Shown in pieces: positions 1-8,678 of a stretch of DNA of 64,000 bases. The notes under the pieces were generated by a model. It had not been told where the DNA came from and searched no databases. It saw only the letters and a program-made list of their open reading frames with translations. Source of the stretch: Flavobacterium sp. xlx-214 (lineage in GTDB: Bacteria; Bacteroidota; Bacteroidia; Flavobacteriales; Flavobacteriaceae); the NCBI RefSeq assembly GCF_013874595.1, contig NZ_CP059431.1, positions 2,790,001 to 2,854,000 of the forward strand, given 5' to 3'. How positions within the stretch are numbered: position 1 is the first letter of the stretch; every line of letters begins with the position of its first letter. Both the position numbers and the translations under genes were made by a program.

Positions 1-294
1 CTTTTTTTAGGTACTACCTTTTTGGTTAGTTCTATCTATAGCAATTATTCTAAAGAAAGGCAATTCAAAAGAAAAATTAATTTTGAAGTTAGTAAAGTTG
101 TTGAAAGTAAATCGTTTAGATGTTACTATTATAATAAAGAAGGGCAAGAATTATCAATACATCATACTTTTTATAGTCCTTCTCAAATAAAAGTCGGTGA
201 TATAATAACTAAAAATTCTGATTCTAATGAATTAATAATCTATAGAAATGATAGCATTAAAAGAAAAACAAAGTTTAAAATTGTCATTTATTAG
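1..294 (+). CDS. Partial small membrane-anchored protein, function unknown
   Basis: The reading frame is open from the first base of the window, so the 5' end of the gene lies outside. The visible part begins with a hydrophobic stretch (LFLGTTFLVSSIY), which looks like the end of a single membrane helix. About 80 mostly charged residues follow, rich in Lys, Asn and Tyr (motif VGDIITKNSDSNEL). A TTG at position 22 could be read as a start, but it would cut the hydrophobic segment in half, so I treat the gene as truncated by the window edge. I do not recognise the family. It ends about 90 bases before the antiporter promoter and is probably a separate unit. Confidence 0.55.
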   Translation, partial: LFLGTTFLVSSIYSNYSKERQFKRKINFEVSKVVESKSFRCYYYNKEGQELSIHHTFYSPSQIKVGDIITKNSDSNELIIYRNDSIKRKTKFKIVIY

Positions 295-365
295 ATTTTA
301 ATTCTAAAAAACATCTTTTCAAAAAACACTAAACGAAAAAAAATCTAAAAACAAACCAAAACACC

Positions 366-373
366 TATCTTTG
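366..373 (+). promoter_or_regulatory. -7 element TATCTTTG for the antiporter gene
   Basis: Exact match to the Bacteroidetes -7 consensus TAnnTTTG, 14 bases before the ATG at 388. No clear -33 TTG lies at the usual distance. Confidence 0.55.
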
Positions 374-387
374 CATCAAAAAATTAA

Positions 388-1677
388 ATGAAAATTTTAA
401 AGAAATTCCTTCCTTTATTTCTATTTTTCGGGATATACTTAGGTTTTGGCGTTTATTACAACGATTTTTATGCAGTTTCACCCGTAATAATTGCTTTTGG
501 AGCTATTATTTTCGCAGTTGTTTATTTTAAAGATTCCATCAATAAAAATATTGATTATGTTTTAAAAGGAGCCAGCAATGATAAAATACTAACTATGTGT
601 TTTATCTTTTTTTTGTCGGGCGTTTTTAGTTACATCACAAAAGAAATTGGGAGTGTTGATTATCTTGTCGCTTTAATTTTAAATCACGTAACTCCTTCTA
701 TCCTATTCATAGCTATTTTTATTGTTTCGTGTTTAATATCCTTTGCTTTAGGAACTTCGGTCGGTACCATTGTTACACTTGCTCCCTTGCTTCCTGGTTT
801 AGCAAACGGAAATACCGAAGCTTTAGCCTTGTTTTCGGGATGTTTATTAGGCGGTGCAATGTTTGGTGATAATTTATCCATTATTTCTGATACTACCATT
901 GCAGCTACACAAACTATGGGCGTTCGTATGTTAGATAAATTCAAGGCTAACGGACTTATAGCTTTAACAGCCTCATTAATAACATGCGTTCTTATTTATT
1001 TAAATCAACCCGATTTTAGCGCAAACATACACAACAATGTTACCCATAATTTTTGGGTTATTTTACCTTATGTTGCCATTATTATCTTGGCATTATGTAA
1101 TCTACACGTATTAATTGTACTAACTTTAAGTTGTTTATTAGCGCTTTTTATAGCTGTATTTCAAGGAATTGAATTCTTAGCGCTTTCAAAATTAATGTTT
1201 GAAGGAATGCAGTCTACTTTTGAAATTGCATTATTATCTCTTTTAATTGGTGGTTTGGCATATTTAATTGAAAAGAACAAAGGTTTTGAAGCAATCATTG
1301 AATTAATATCAAAAAATCAAAATAAATCTGTTGCCATAGCCTCTATTTTAATTATGATTGTTTTTATTAATATGGCTGTTGCCAATAATACAATTGCTTT
1401 ATTAATTTGCGGACCTATTGCGAAACAAATTTCAGAACGATTTCATCTTGAAAAAGTCAGAATAGCTTCTTTTTTAGATATTTTTAGTTGCATTACACAA
1501 GGATTAATTCCGTACGGAGCCCAAGTTTTAATTTTGTTAACGTTAATCAATCAAAAAATAAGTTTTACGCAATTAGTTTCAAAAAGCTACTATTTAATTG
1601 TTTTATTACTAATTAGTATCTTTTATTTGGTCTTTTTTATGAATAAGAACGATAAACAACTAGCAAAAACAGTTTAA
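388..1677 (+). CDS. NhaC-family Na+/H+ antiporter
   Basis: A 429-residue inner-membrane protein with about eleven or twelve hydrophobic segments, fitting an ion antiporter that exchanges protons for Na+ across the cytoplasmic membrane. The diagnostic region is near residues 130-185: a small-residue loop LGTSVGTIVTLAPLLPGL, then GDNLSIISDTT, which corresponds to the GDxxSPxSDTT signature of the NhaC/ArsB-like superfamily. Asp and Thr in this segment are the expected ion-binding residues. A second half starting near residue 275 repeats the helix-break pattern (MAVANNTIALLICGPIA), as expected of inverted-repeat transporters. It has its own promoter and is followed by fabG with a separate -7 element, so the two need not be cotranscribed. 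Substrate (Na+ versus another small solute) is inferred from family only. Confidence 0.85.
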   Translation: MKILKKFLPLFLFFGIYLGFGVYYNDFYAVSPVIIAFGAIIFAVVYFKDSINKNIDYVLKGASNDKILTMCFIFFLSGVFSYITKEIGSVDYLVALILNHVTPSILFIAIFIVSCLISFALGTSVGTIVTLAPLLPGLANGNTEALALFSGCLLGGAMFGDNLSIISDTTIAATQTMGVRMLDKFKANGLIALTASLITCVLIYLNQPDFSANIHNNVTHNFWVILPYVAIIILALCNLHVLIVLTLSCLLALFIAVFQGIEFLALSKLMFEGMQSTFEIALLSLLIGGLAYLIEKNKGFEAIIELISKNQNKSVAIASILIMIVFINMAVANNTIALLICGPIAKQISERFHLEKVRIASFLDIFSCITQGLIPYGAQVLILLTLINQKISFTQLVSKSYYLIVLLLISIFYLVFFMNKNDKQLAKTV

Positions 1678-1682
1678 ATAAT

Positions 1683-1690
1683 TATATTTG
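1683..1690 (+). promoter_or_regulatory. -7 element TATATTTG for fabG
   Basis: Exact TAnnTTTG match 25 bases before the fabG ATG, in the short gap after the antiporter stop codon. Confidence 0.6.
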
Positions 1691-1715
1691 CCTTAAATCT
1701 ACTAAAAAATATTTC

Positions 1716-2462
1716 ATGAAATTATTAGAAGGAAAAACAGCTATCATTACAGGTGCAACCCGTGGAATTGGAAGAGGAATTGCCTTAACTTATGCAAAAC
1801 AAGGTGCCAATGTTGCTTTTACTTATAGTTCTTCAGAAGAAGCAGCTATTGCTTTAGAAAACGAACTAAATGCATTGGGTGTTCAATCAAAATCATACAA
1901 ATCAAATGCAGCTGATTTTAATGAAGCGCAAACCTTAGTAGATCAGGTTCTTGAAAAATTTGGAACAGTTGATATACTTATAAACAACGCAGGTATTACA
2001 AAGGATAATCTTTTAATGCGTATGTCTGAAGCTGATTTTGATAACGTTATGGACGTAAATTTAAAATCGGTTTTTAATATGACAAAAGCGGTACAAAAAA
2101 CAATGCTAAAAAACAGAAACGGTGTTATTATTAATATGAGTTCTGTTGTGGGTGTAAAAGGAAATGCAGGTCAGGCAAACTATGCCGCTTCTAAAGCAGG
2201 AATTATTGGTTTTTCAAAATCGGTTGCCTTAGAATTAGGTTCAAGAAACATTCGTTGTAATGTGGTGGCTCCTGGTTTTATTGAAACTGAAATGACTGCT
2301 AAATTAGGCGAAGATGTTGTAAAAGGATGGGCTGATGCAATTCCGTTAAAACGTGGTGGTACTCCAGAAGATATTGCAAATGCGTGTGTATTTTTAGCTT
2401 CAGATTTAGCAACGTACATAACTGGCCAAGTTATTAATGTAGATGGCGGTATGTTAACATAA
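1716..2462 (+). CDS. fabG: 3-oxoacyl-[acyl-carrier-protein] reductase FabG
   Basis: A 248-residue classical short-chain dehydrogenase that reduces 3-oxoacyl-ACP to 3-hydroxyacyl-ACP with NADPH in the elongation cycle of type II fatty-acid synthesis. The Rossmann glycine motif TGATRGIG lies at residues 12-19, and NNAG at 90-93. The catalytic residues are N115, S143, Y156 and K160 in the context SSVVGVKGNAGQANYAASK, which is nearly the E. coli FabG active-site segment with the same Ser-Tyr spacing of 13. The C-terminus INVDGGM is also typical. Length equals the family norm, and the ATG start follows a good -7 box. It sits alone, not in a fab cluster, and ends in a terminator shared with the convergent acyl-CoA synthetase. 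Confidence 0.95.
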   Translation: MKLLEGKTAIITGATRGIGRGIALTYAKQGANVAFTYSSSEEAAIALENELNALGVQSKSYKSNAADFNEAQTLVDQVLEKFGTVDILINNAGITKDNLLMRMSEADFDNVMDVNLKSVFNMTKAVQKTMLKNRNGVIINMSSVVGVKGNAGQANYAASKAGIIGFSKSVALELGSRNIRCNVVAPGFIETEMTAKLGEDVVKGWADAIPLKRGGTPEDIANACVFLASDLATYITGQVINVDGGMLT

Positions 2463-2467
2463 TTTAT

Positions 2468-2496
2468 AAAAAAGACCTTTTTCAAGGTCTTTTTTA
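2468..2496. terminator. Bidirectional terminator between fabG and the acyl-CoA synthetase
   Basis: The arms AAAAAAGACCTT and AAGGTCTTTTT pair across a short loop and have an A-tract on one side and a T-tract on the other, so the hairpin can act on both strands. It includes the stop codon of the minus-strand gene. Confidence 0.75.
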
Positions 2497-4185
2497 TTTA
2501 CTGTAAAAGAATTCGTGCAAACCTTTCACTTTTTTTGCCTTATTCTCGGCTTCTTTTGCTCTTAGTTCTACCCTACGAATTTTACCACTTATGGTTTTAG
2601 GCAATTCTGTAACAAATTCTATGATTCTTGGTATTTTGTAAGGCGCCAAATGTTCTCTACTGTACTTAAATAAATCAATTGCCAATTGTTCTGAAGGTGT
2701 TATATTTTCGGCTAAAATAACAAAAGCTTTCACTTCAAATCCTTTTATGGGATGCGGCGATCCTACAACTGCCGATTCTAAAACAGCATCGTGTTCTAAT
2801 AAAACGCTTTCTACTTCAAAAGGTCCAATTCTATAATCCGATGCTTTTATCACATCATCATCTCTACCAATAAACCAAATATAACCATCGGCATCTTTAT
2901 AAGCCTTATCTCCAGTAAAATACAATCCGTTTCTAAAAACTTGCGCTTCTTTTACTTTATCGAACAAATAGCCTTTAAAAATTCCGTTGGCATCATCTTT
3001 TTCCATTTTTATACAGATATTGCCTTCTTCATCAGCCTTTAAAATGTCGCCTTCATCGTTAGCAATTACAACATCATATAAAAAAGTAGGTAAACCCATT
3101 GATCCAAATTTTATGGTTTGATGAGGCAAATTCGCTACCAAACAAGTACTTTCGGTTTGCCCAAATCCATCGCGAATGGTAATTCCGGTTCCTTTTTTCC
3201 ATTCTTCAATAATTTCAGGATTCAACGGTTCACCAGCCGCTACACATTGTTTTAACGAAAATTGATATTGTTTTAAATCTTCCTGAATTAACAATCTCAA
3301 AACTGTAGGTGGCGCACATAAAGTGGTAATTTTATGCTTTTCAAGTAATTTTAATGTGGTTGATGCAACAAAACGATTGGTTGTATGGTACGCAAAAATA
3401 GTTGCGCCAACATTCCACGGACTAAAAAAGCTACTCCAAGCAAACTTTGCCCAACCTGGTTGCGATATATTATAGTGAATATCATTTTCTTGTAAACCAA
3501 TCCAAGTAGTTGTAGTTAAATGACCTACGGGATGTGAAAAGTGGGTATGGCACACAATTTTAGGCATTCCTGTGGTACCCGATGTAAAAAACATAAACAA
3601 GGTATCGTTACTTTTAGTTTCGGCAGCAAGGGCAACATCACTTTCTTTAAAAATATCTTCTAACGAAAACCATCCTTCACGTGTACCTTCGCAAATAATT
3701 TTTACAGGAATAATGGTATCACAAATTTTCTCAGCTTCTTCGGTTTTATGAGCGTTATCTGCATCCGAAATAATTACTTTAGGCAAGGTTTTATTAAAAC
3801 GAAAAGCCAAATCTTGAGGTCCCATTATTGTGGCTGTAGGAATCATTTGAAAACCACCTTTAATAGTAGCCAAAGTGCCAAACCAATTGATAGGTTGTAG
3901 CATTAACTGTGTTAAAATGATATCATGTTGTGCTACATTTTTATTTCGTAAAAAATTGACTAATTGATTGGTTTTCTTGCTTAAATCTAAAAAAGAAAAT
4001 TCTTGCGTAGTGTTTCCGTCTGTCCATAAAAGCGCTGTTTTATTAGGATTTTTTTTAAGATGAATACCTTCAAAAACTTCGGTTACCCAATTAAAATAAG
4101 TTGGTTTTTCAATTTTTATGTTTTTTAAATCTTCAAAATTCCCTGATTTTATAATGTTTGAAACTTCTTCAAAATACTTTTTCAT
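2494..4185 (-). CDS. AMP-forming acyl-CoA synthetase (acetyl/medium-chain type)
   Basis: A 563-residue member of the ANL superfamily, activating a carboxylic acid to the acyl-adenylate and then the CoA thioester. The motifs are in order: phosphate loop TSGTTGMPK at residues 201-209, GFGQTES (A5), the hinge and ribose-binding segment YFTGDKAYKDADGY followed by GRDDDVIKASDYRIGP, and PKTISGKIRR, in which K535 is the catalytic lysine. The pattern resembles medium-chain (ACSM) and acetyl-CoA synthetases rather than the long-chain FAA1 group also present in this window. I place the start at the ATG at 4185. An in-frame TTG at 4206 would add seven residues but lies inside a -7-like box (TACGATTG). 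It is divergent from the META lipoprotein. Chain-length preference cannot be read from sequence. Confidence 0.85.
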   Translation of the reverse strand: MKKYFEEVSNIIKSGNFEDLKNIKIEKPTYFNWVTEVFEGIHLKKNPNKTALLWTDGNTTQEFSFLDLSKKTNQLVNFLRNKNVAQHDIILTQLMLQPINWFGTLATIKGGFQMIPTATIMGPQDLAFRFNKTLPKVIISDADNAHKTEEAEKICDTIIPVKIICEGTREGWFSLEDIFKESDVALAAETKSNDTLFMFFTSGTTGMPKIVCHTHFSHPVGHLTTTTWIGLQENDIHYNISQPGWAKFAWSSFFSPWNVGATIFAYHTTNRFVASTTLKLLEKHKITTLCAPPTVLRLLIQEDLKQYQFSLKQCVAAGEPLNPEIIEEWKKGTGITIRDGFGQTESTCLVANLPHQTIKFGSMGLPTFLYDVVIANDEGDILKADEEGNICIKMEKDDANGIFKGYLFDKVKEAQVFRNGLYFTGDKAYKDADGYIWFIGRDDDVIKASDYRIGPFEVESVLLEHDAVLESAVVGSPHPIKGFEVKAFVILAENITPSEQLAIDLFKYSREHLAPYKIPRIIEFVTELPKTISGKIRRVELRAKEAENKAKKVKGLHEFFYSK

Positions 4186-4263
4186 TCTGTATGGTATTAA
4201 TTTCAATCGTAATTTACAGAAAAAACAAGAGCTTTTTTGTAATTTTATATAAAAATTATAGTT

Positions 4264-5025
4264 ATGAAAGCATTTTTATGGGCAAGTTTTACCCTTTTAT
4301 TGTTGGGGGTTACATCTTGTAAAACAAAGCAAACTGTAACAGAAAATACAGAAAGTGTACAAAAGAAATACGATGATAAAAATTTTGATCCTTATTTTAG
4401 AGCTTTGGGTGCAGAACCTTTTTGGGATATTCTGTTAAATGACGACTTTATTGTTTACAAAAATACAGAAGGAGTTAATGAAGTATTTACTATTTCTAAT
4501 GCAATTGACAAAAGTAACGCTACACAAACTATAAAAGGAGTGAATAAAAACAATGAAATTTCGATTGTTTTAAGTCCCGGTAATTGTTCTGATGGAATGT
4601 CTGAGAATAGTTTTGATTATAAAGTTGTAGTAAAAATAAATGGAAAAAACTTAAATGACAATTTAAGTGGTTGCGGAGAATTTATTATTTCTAAAAAATT
4701 ATTAGGTAAATGGGAGCTTAATCAATTTAAAGGCGTTGATATTTTAGAAAACAAATACTTAAAAACACCTTATTTATTGTTTGATGGTGATGATTTTCAG
4801 TTTTCAGGAAATGCAAGTTGCAATGGAATTAAGGGAGCTGTAGTTCTTACTTCGGAAACCATGAAATTCCAAAACGTTGCAGCAACCAGAATGATGTGCG
4901 TACACGAAAACATGGAGGCTGATTTTCTGAAAGCTTTGAATGTTGTTACCTCTTATAAAGTAGTGGATAATGAATTACAACTTTTTGCAAACAATGAATT
5001 GATAATGAAATTTGCTAAAAAATAA
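4264..5025 (+). CDS. META/HslJ-domain lipoprotein
   Basis: A 253-residue exported lipoprotein. The signal peptide ends in the lipobox LLGVTSC, with the lipidated cysteine at residue 19. The segment after residue 45 carries the AEPFW pattern found in an uncharacterised envelope family often fused to META domains. From about residue 148 the META/HslJ domain begins (GKWELNQF), with the typical GNASCNG core and a paired cysteine later in the RMMC segment. In E. coli HslJ is a heat-inducible outer-membrane lipoprotein linked to novobiocin tolerance; its molecular role is unknown, so none is claimed here. It is transcribed alone, divergently from the acyl-CoA synthetase, and ends in a shared terminator. 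Confidence 0.75.
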   Translation: MKAFLWASFTLLLLGVTSCKTKQTVTENTESVQKKYDDKNFDPYFRALGAEPFWDILLNDDFIVYKNTEGVNEVFTISNAIDKSNATQTIKGVNKNNEISIVLSPGNCSDGMSENSFDYKVVVKINGKNLNDNLSGCGEFIISKKLLGKWELNQFKGVDILENKYLKTPYLLFDGDDFQFSGNASCNGIKGAVVLTSETMKFQNVAATRMMCVHENMEADFLKALNVVTSYKVVDNELQLFANNELIMKFAKK

Positions 5026-5051
5026 AAAATCGGTTTTACAACCGATTTTTT
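5024..5051. terminator. Bidirectional terminator, META lipoprotein / LpxL-type acyltransferase
   Basis: A perfect 12-bp stem AAAAAATCGGTT / AACCGATTTTTT with a TTAC loop. It overlaps the plus-strand stop codon at one end and the minus-strand stop at the other. Confidence 0.8.
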
Positions 5052-5943
5052 ATTTTGTTTTAAAATGATCTTTCTCGTCTTTATGTTTCCAACGTTTGTG
5101 TGTCCAGAAATAATAAGCTGGGGCTTCTTTAATTTGTGCTTCTACTTTATCTAAAAATACGCGGGTTGGTTTGTATTTAGGCTCATTTTTAATATCATCT
5201 GTAATTTCAGAAAACGTAGCTTCATAATGCCCACGTTTTACTTTATCAACCTTTAAATACAGTATATTCATATTTAATTTTCGAGCTAAAACTTCGGCAC
5301 CCATGTGTATAGGTACTTCAACCCCCATAAAAGGCTCCCAATGTAAATTTTCTCTAAGCAAAGGCGTTTGGTCGCTTAAAAATAAATAGACTCCGTATAG
5401 TTTTTTGGATTGATTTTCACGAATTACACCTGCTGTTTGATGTGTATTTACCAATTCGGCATTAAAACGAGAACGTATATCACGGAACAATTTATCGAAA
5501 TACTTGTTTTTTAAAGCTTTGTAAACACCAAAACCTTTAAAATCTAAATGTTTTCCTAAACTTATTACCCATTCCCAATTTCCGTAATGAGGCAACATTA
5601 AAATAATGCTTTTTTCTTTCTGCTCGTAAGCTTTTATTAACTCAACATTTTTAAAAACAAAACGCTTATCTAATTCTTCTTTCGAAATAGTTATGGTTTT
5701 AATCATTTCCAAAAACAAATCGCACAAATGTTGGTAAAAATCTTTTTCAATATTTTTTCGTTCGATATCGCTTAAATGCGGAAAAGTTAATGCCAAATTG
5801 TATCGAACCGTTTTTACTCGGTATTTTATCACTTTATAAACCAAGAAATAAACGATGTTTGATAAAAAATACAACACCGAAAAGGGCAATACAGAAATGC
5901 ACCACAAAATGGAATATATAATGATAAATAAAAGATATTTCAT
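5050..5943 (-). CDS. LpxL/HtrB-family lipid A acyltransferase
   Basis: A 297-residue membrane-associated acyltransferase of the LpxL/LpxM family, which adds secondary acyl chains to lipid A or transfers acyl groups to related glycolipids at the inner membrane. The N-terminus is a hydrophobic anchor (residues 2-35). The catalytic HX4E motif is HYGNWE, with H119 and E124. A second conserved block, FLSDQTPLL, precedes the PIHMGAEVLARKLN segment. An in-frame TTG at 5961 would give six more residues, but that TTG is the last three bases of a perfect TATCTTTG promoter box, so the ATG at 5943 is chosen. It is followed downstream by the LytTR operon in the same direction but has its own promoter. Confidence 0.85.
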   Translation of the reverse strand: MKYLLFIIIYSILWCISVLPFSVLYFLSNIVYFLVYKVIKYRVKTVRYNLALTFPHLSDIERKNIEKDFYQHLCDLFLEMIKTITISKEELDKRFVFKNVELIKAYEQKEKSIILMLPHYGNWEWVISLGKHLDFKGFGVYKALKNKYFDKLFRDIRSRFNAELVNTHQTAGVIRENQSKKLYGVYLFLSDQTPLLRENLHWEPFMGVEVPIHMGAEVLARKLNMNILYLKVDKVKRGHYEATFSEITDDIKNEPKYKPTRVFLDKVEAQIKEAPAYYFWTHKRWKHKDEKDHFKTK

Positions 5944-5958
5944 TGAAGAAATTTTTTG

Positions 5959-5966
5959 CAAAGATA
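5959..5966 (-). promoter_or_regulatory. -7 element TATCTTTG for the LpxL-type acyltransferase
   Basis: Exact TAnnTTTG on the minus strand, 15 bases before the ATG at 5943. It explains why the upstream TTG should not be used as a start. Confidence 0.65.
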
Positions 5967-5990
5967 AGGCTATCTATGCATTAACAAGAA

Positions 5991-6743
5991 TTATTTAAAA
6001 TGTTTTAACAGCGAATCTTTATAACTTGCCGAAACTTCGATTTCTGTTTCATTGATCAGCGTAACAAAACCTCCAGAACCTTTATGGTATGACTTTATAA
6101 ATTGTTTGTTTACAATATGCGACTTATGAACGCGTATAAATTGCGCTGGCAACAATTCTTCAAAATGTTTTAAAAACCTACAAACCATAAATTCTTTACC
6201 GTTGGTTGTATATACATTGGTAAAATTGCCGTTGCCTTTTAGGCGCATTACATCTTTTACCACCACTACATCAAAACCTTCTAAAGTAGGTAGAACAAGT
6301 TGTTGTTGTTCAGTTGAATGATGTAAATTATGCATAACCATTTGGTTGTGATTAAAATACGTTTCTTTTTGTATGTTTTCTGTAACTTTATTTACAGCAA
6401 CAATTAATTCTTCAATATTTAAGGGCTTTAATAAATAATACGCAGCGCTAATATTTAATGCCTGAATAGCGTATTGTGTAAAAGCAGTTACAAAAATGGT
6501 CTGAAAATGAAGCTCTTTACAGACATCTAACACATCAAAAGCGTTAGCAAAAGGCATTTCAACATCTAAAAAAACCAATTGCGGTTGGGTGTTTTTTATT
6601 AAATCAATACCATCGGTACCATTAAAGGCGGTACCCACAACTTCAACTTGCGGGCAATATTTTTGAAGATACGTTTGCAATGCCTTTTGCGCAGCCATTT
6701 CATCTTCAATAATAATGGTTTTAATTTTTTGCTGCCACATCAT
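5991..6743 (-). CDS. LytTR-type response regulator
   Basis: A two-domain transcription factor of about 250 residues. The receiver domain (residues 6-120) has the acidic pocket IIIEDE, the phospho-acceptor Asp in VFLDVEMP (D60 from this start) and the conserved Lys in LLKPL. The C-terminal LytTR DNA-binding domain starts near residue 155 (VVVVKDVMRLKGNGNFTNVY) and contains FIRVHKSHIVN, the typical LytTR signature. The start lies inside the 3' end of the histidine kinase gene (about 20 bases of overlap), so the pair is translationally coupled. Two adjacent ATGs (6743, 6740) are equally likely; the earlier TTG at 6749 is less so. Target genes are unknown; in Bacteroidetes such pairs often control neighbouring envelope functions. 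Confidence 0.9.
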   Translation of the reverse strand: MMWQQKIKTIIIEDEMAAQKALQTYLQKYCPQVEVVGTAFNGTDGIDLIKNTQPQLVFLDVEMPFANAFDVLDVCKELHFQTIFVTAFTQYAIQALNISAAYYLLKPLNIEELIVAVNKVTENIQKETYFNHNQMVMHNLHHSTEQQQLVLPTLEGFDVVVVKDVMRLKGNGNFTNVYTTNGKEFMVCRFLKHFEELLPAQFIRVHKSHIVNKQFIKSYHKGSGGFVTLINETEIEVSASYKDSLLKHFK

Positions 6744-8535
6744 AATCAATATTTTTCCAAGAAATAATCACTTTTGTACCCGAATTTGCATCCTTAGTTA
6801 AGGATTCTGTAGTATAAACTATTGCACAACCATACAATTTATTCAAGGTTTCTATACGCTCCATTGTATTTTTAATACCACGTGATTCATACGTTTGTTG
6901 ATGCTTGGTTTTAATAGCCTTGCTTGCCTCTACTCCTATGCCATTGTCCTTAATTACAGCTTCTATTCTATTTTCATTAAGCGCAATGGAAACAACCAAC
7001 AAACCTTTCTCTTTTTTATAGCGCAAGCCGTGCCAAATAGCATTTTCTATAAAAGGCTGCAACAACATATTAGGAACAATTGTTTGAGTGTTATCTAAAT
7101 TTGAATCAATATTTAATTGGTAATCAAACTGATGTTCAAAGCGCAAGTGTTCTAATGATATGTAATGTTTTAACGTTTCTTTTTCATCTTGCAAAGTAAC
7201 AAAATCTTTGTTTGAAGCATTCATTACATTTCGCATAAGCGTAGCATATTTTGTAAGGTAATTATTAGCTGCAATTTCATCGTTTAATGCAATAAACTGA
7301 TTAACACTGTTCAACGAATTAAACACAAAATGTGGGTTCATTTCTCTGCGTAACGATTGTAATTGCACTTGTAAGTTTTTCTTTTTTAAACGCTTTAATG
7401 TGAGAAAAATAGCGAAAACGGCAGCTGATAATCCTATTAACAAAACCACTAAAATAATATTGAATTTTTTTGAGTTTTGATACAAAAGTGTTTGCGTTTC
7501 TTTTTCCTTTTCTAACAAAGTTACGCGTTGCGAAATTTCATCAAACAACTTATTTTGCATTAATAAACTGTCATTATTTACCAAATTCCAAACACGTTGC
7601 ATAAATTCATGGGCATATTGGTTGGCTTTTGCATTATCTCCAACTTTTACATAGTAATTATACAATGAATTGTTTAAGGTTGCCACCCACTTTGTATTAG
7701 CTAATTCATACGCTTTATTTAAAGATTTCTCTAAAGTTTCTATAGCTTTTTGTTCTTCGTTCTCTTTAAAGTAAAAATCGACTAATTTTTGTTGCAGACT
7801 AAAATATCCATCCCAATCTTTTGATTCATATGCCTTTTTACTACTTTCTTCAATAATATGAATTGCTTTTTGTAAACTATCAGAAGCTGCATAAAGTGTA
7901 GCCAATTTTGCAGTTGCATCTACCTTTAAAGTTTCATTTTCGGTTTTTTTAACTGCATTTTTTAAATCGGAAATAGCTGCCAAGGTATCCTTTTTAGCAA
8001 GCGCTACTTTTGCACGTTGTTCATAGCTTTTGGCTACTTCTTTTGTGTTGTTGTTTTGCTCTAAAATTCTGATATTATCATCTAACAACTCGGTTTGTCT
8101 GCTTAAATTGGTATTGTTTTGAACTCGATTTAAATCATTTGAATTCAATTGTTTATCACTAACATTAGTCGATTTTTCTTGAGCCTGAGAATAGTAAGAT
8201 GACGCCGTTGAAAACTTATTTAAAGCCTCATTATTCATCGCTATACGTCGTAAAACATCGGCTTGTTTTCCATCGTCTTTTAACTCTTTATAAATAGTTA
8301 ATGCACGTTGATAATACGTATTTGATACCGCATATTGTTTAGATACAGCGTGTTGGTTACCCAAATTTACATACTGTAAGGCAACTTCTGTTGGGTTATC
8401 TTCTTTAATAGCTTTTTCTGCCTTTTTAAGACTGCTTATTTTTGAAGTACTACCCGATTTACTTTTAGGATCTTGTTGACTATAACTAATAGTACAACAA
8501 ACCATTATAAACCAAAAACTAAAAATAGTACGCAT
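6721..8535 (-). CDS. LytS/YehU-type sensor histidine kinase with periplasmic TPR region
   Basis: A membrane-bound histidine kinase of 604 residues from the ATG at 8535, where a signal peptide begins (MRTIFSFWFIMVCCTISYS). An extension to a TTG at 8583 would bury that signal. Residues 40-345 are a helical repeat region with TPR-like motifs (for example YVNLGNQHAVSKQYAVSNTYYQRAL) placed in the periplasm. One membrane helix follows at about 360-381. The cytoplasmic kinase is of the His_kinase (LytS) type: the phospho-acceptor motif NPHFVFNSLN has H402, the ATP lid N-box is NAIWHGL (N498), and the G-box is DNGIG. It phosphorylates the LytTR regulator encoded immediately downstream. The ligand sensed by the TPR region is unknown. 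Confidence 0.88.
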   Translation of the reverse strand: MRTIFSFWFIMVCCTISYSQQDPKSKSGSTSKISSLKKAEKAIKEDNPTEVALQYVNLGNQHAVSKQYAVSNTYYQRALTIYKELKDDGKQADVLRRIAMNNEALNKFSTASSYYSQAQEKSTNVSDKQLNSNDLNRVQNNTNLSRQTELLDDNIRILEQNNNTKEVAKSYEQRAKVALAKKDTLAAISDLKNAVKKTENETLKVDATAKLATLYAASDSLQKAIHIIEESSKKAYESKDWDGYFSLQQKLVDFYFKENEEQKAIETLEKSLNKAYELANTKWVATLNNSLYNYYVKVGDNAKANQYAHEFMQRVWNLVNNDSLLMQNKLFDEISQRVTLLEKEKETQTLLYQNSKKFNIILVVLLIGLSAAVFAIFLTLKRLKKKNLQVQLQSLRREMNPHFVFNSLNSVNQFIALNDEIAANNYLTKYATLMRNVMNASNKDFVTLQDEKETLKHYISLEHLRFEHQFDYQLNIDSNLDNTQTIVPNMLLQPFIENAIWHGLRYKKEKGLLVVSIALNENRIEAVIKDNGIGVEASKAIKTKHQQTYESRGIKNTMERIETLNKLYGCAIVYTTESLTKDANSGTKVIISWKNIDYDVAAKN

Positions 8536-8678
8536 TAACGATAATTTATAACACAAAGAAAACCAATATATTTTAAACCACAATTTATTTTACCAAGTGA
8601 AAAAGGCAGTTGACCAAGTTTGATTAAAAAAGCTAATTTTTCAGAATACATTCGTACTGAATCTTAAATACAAATATT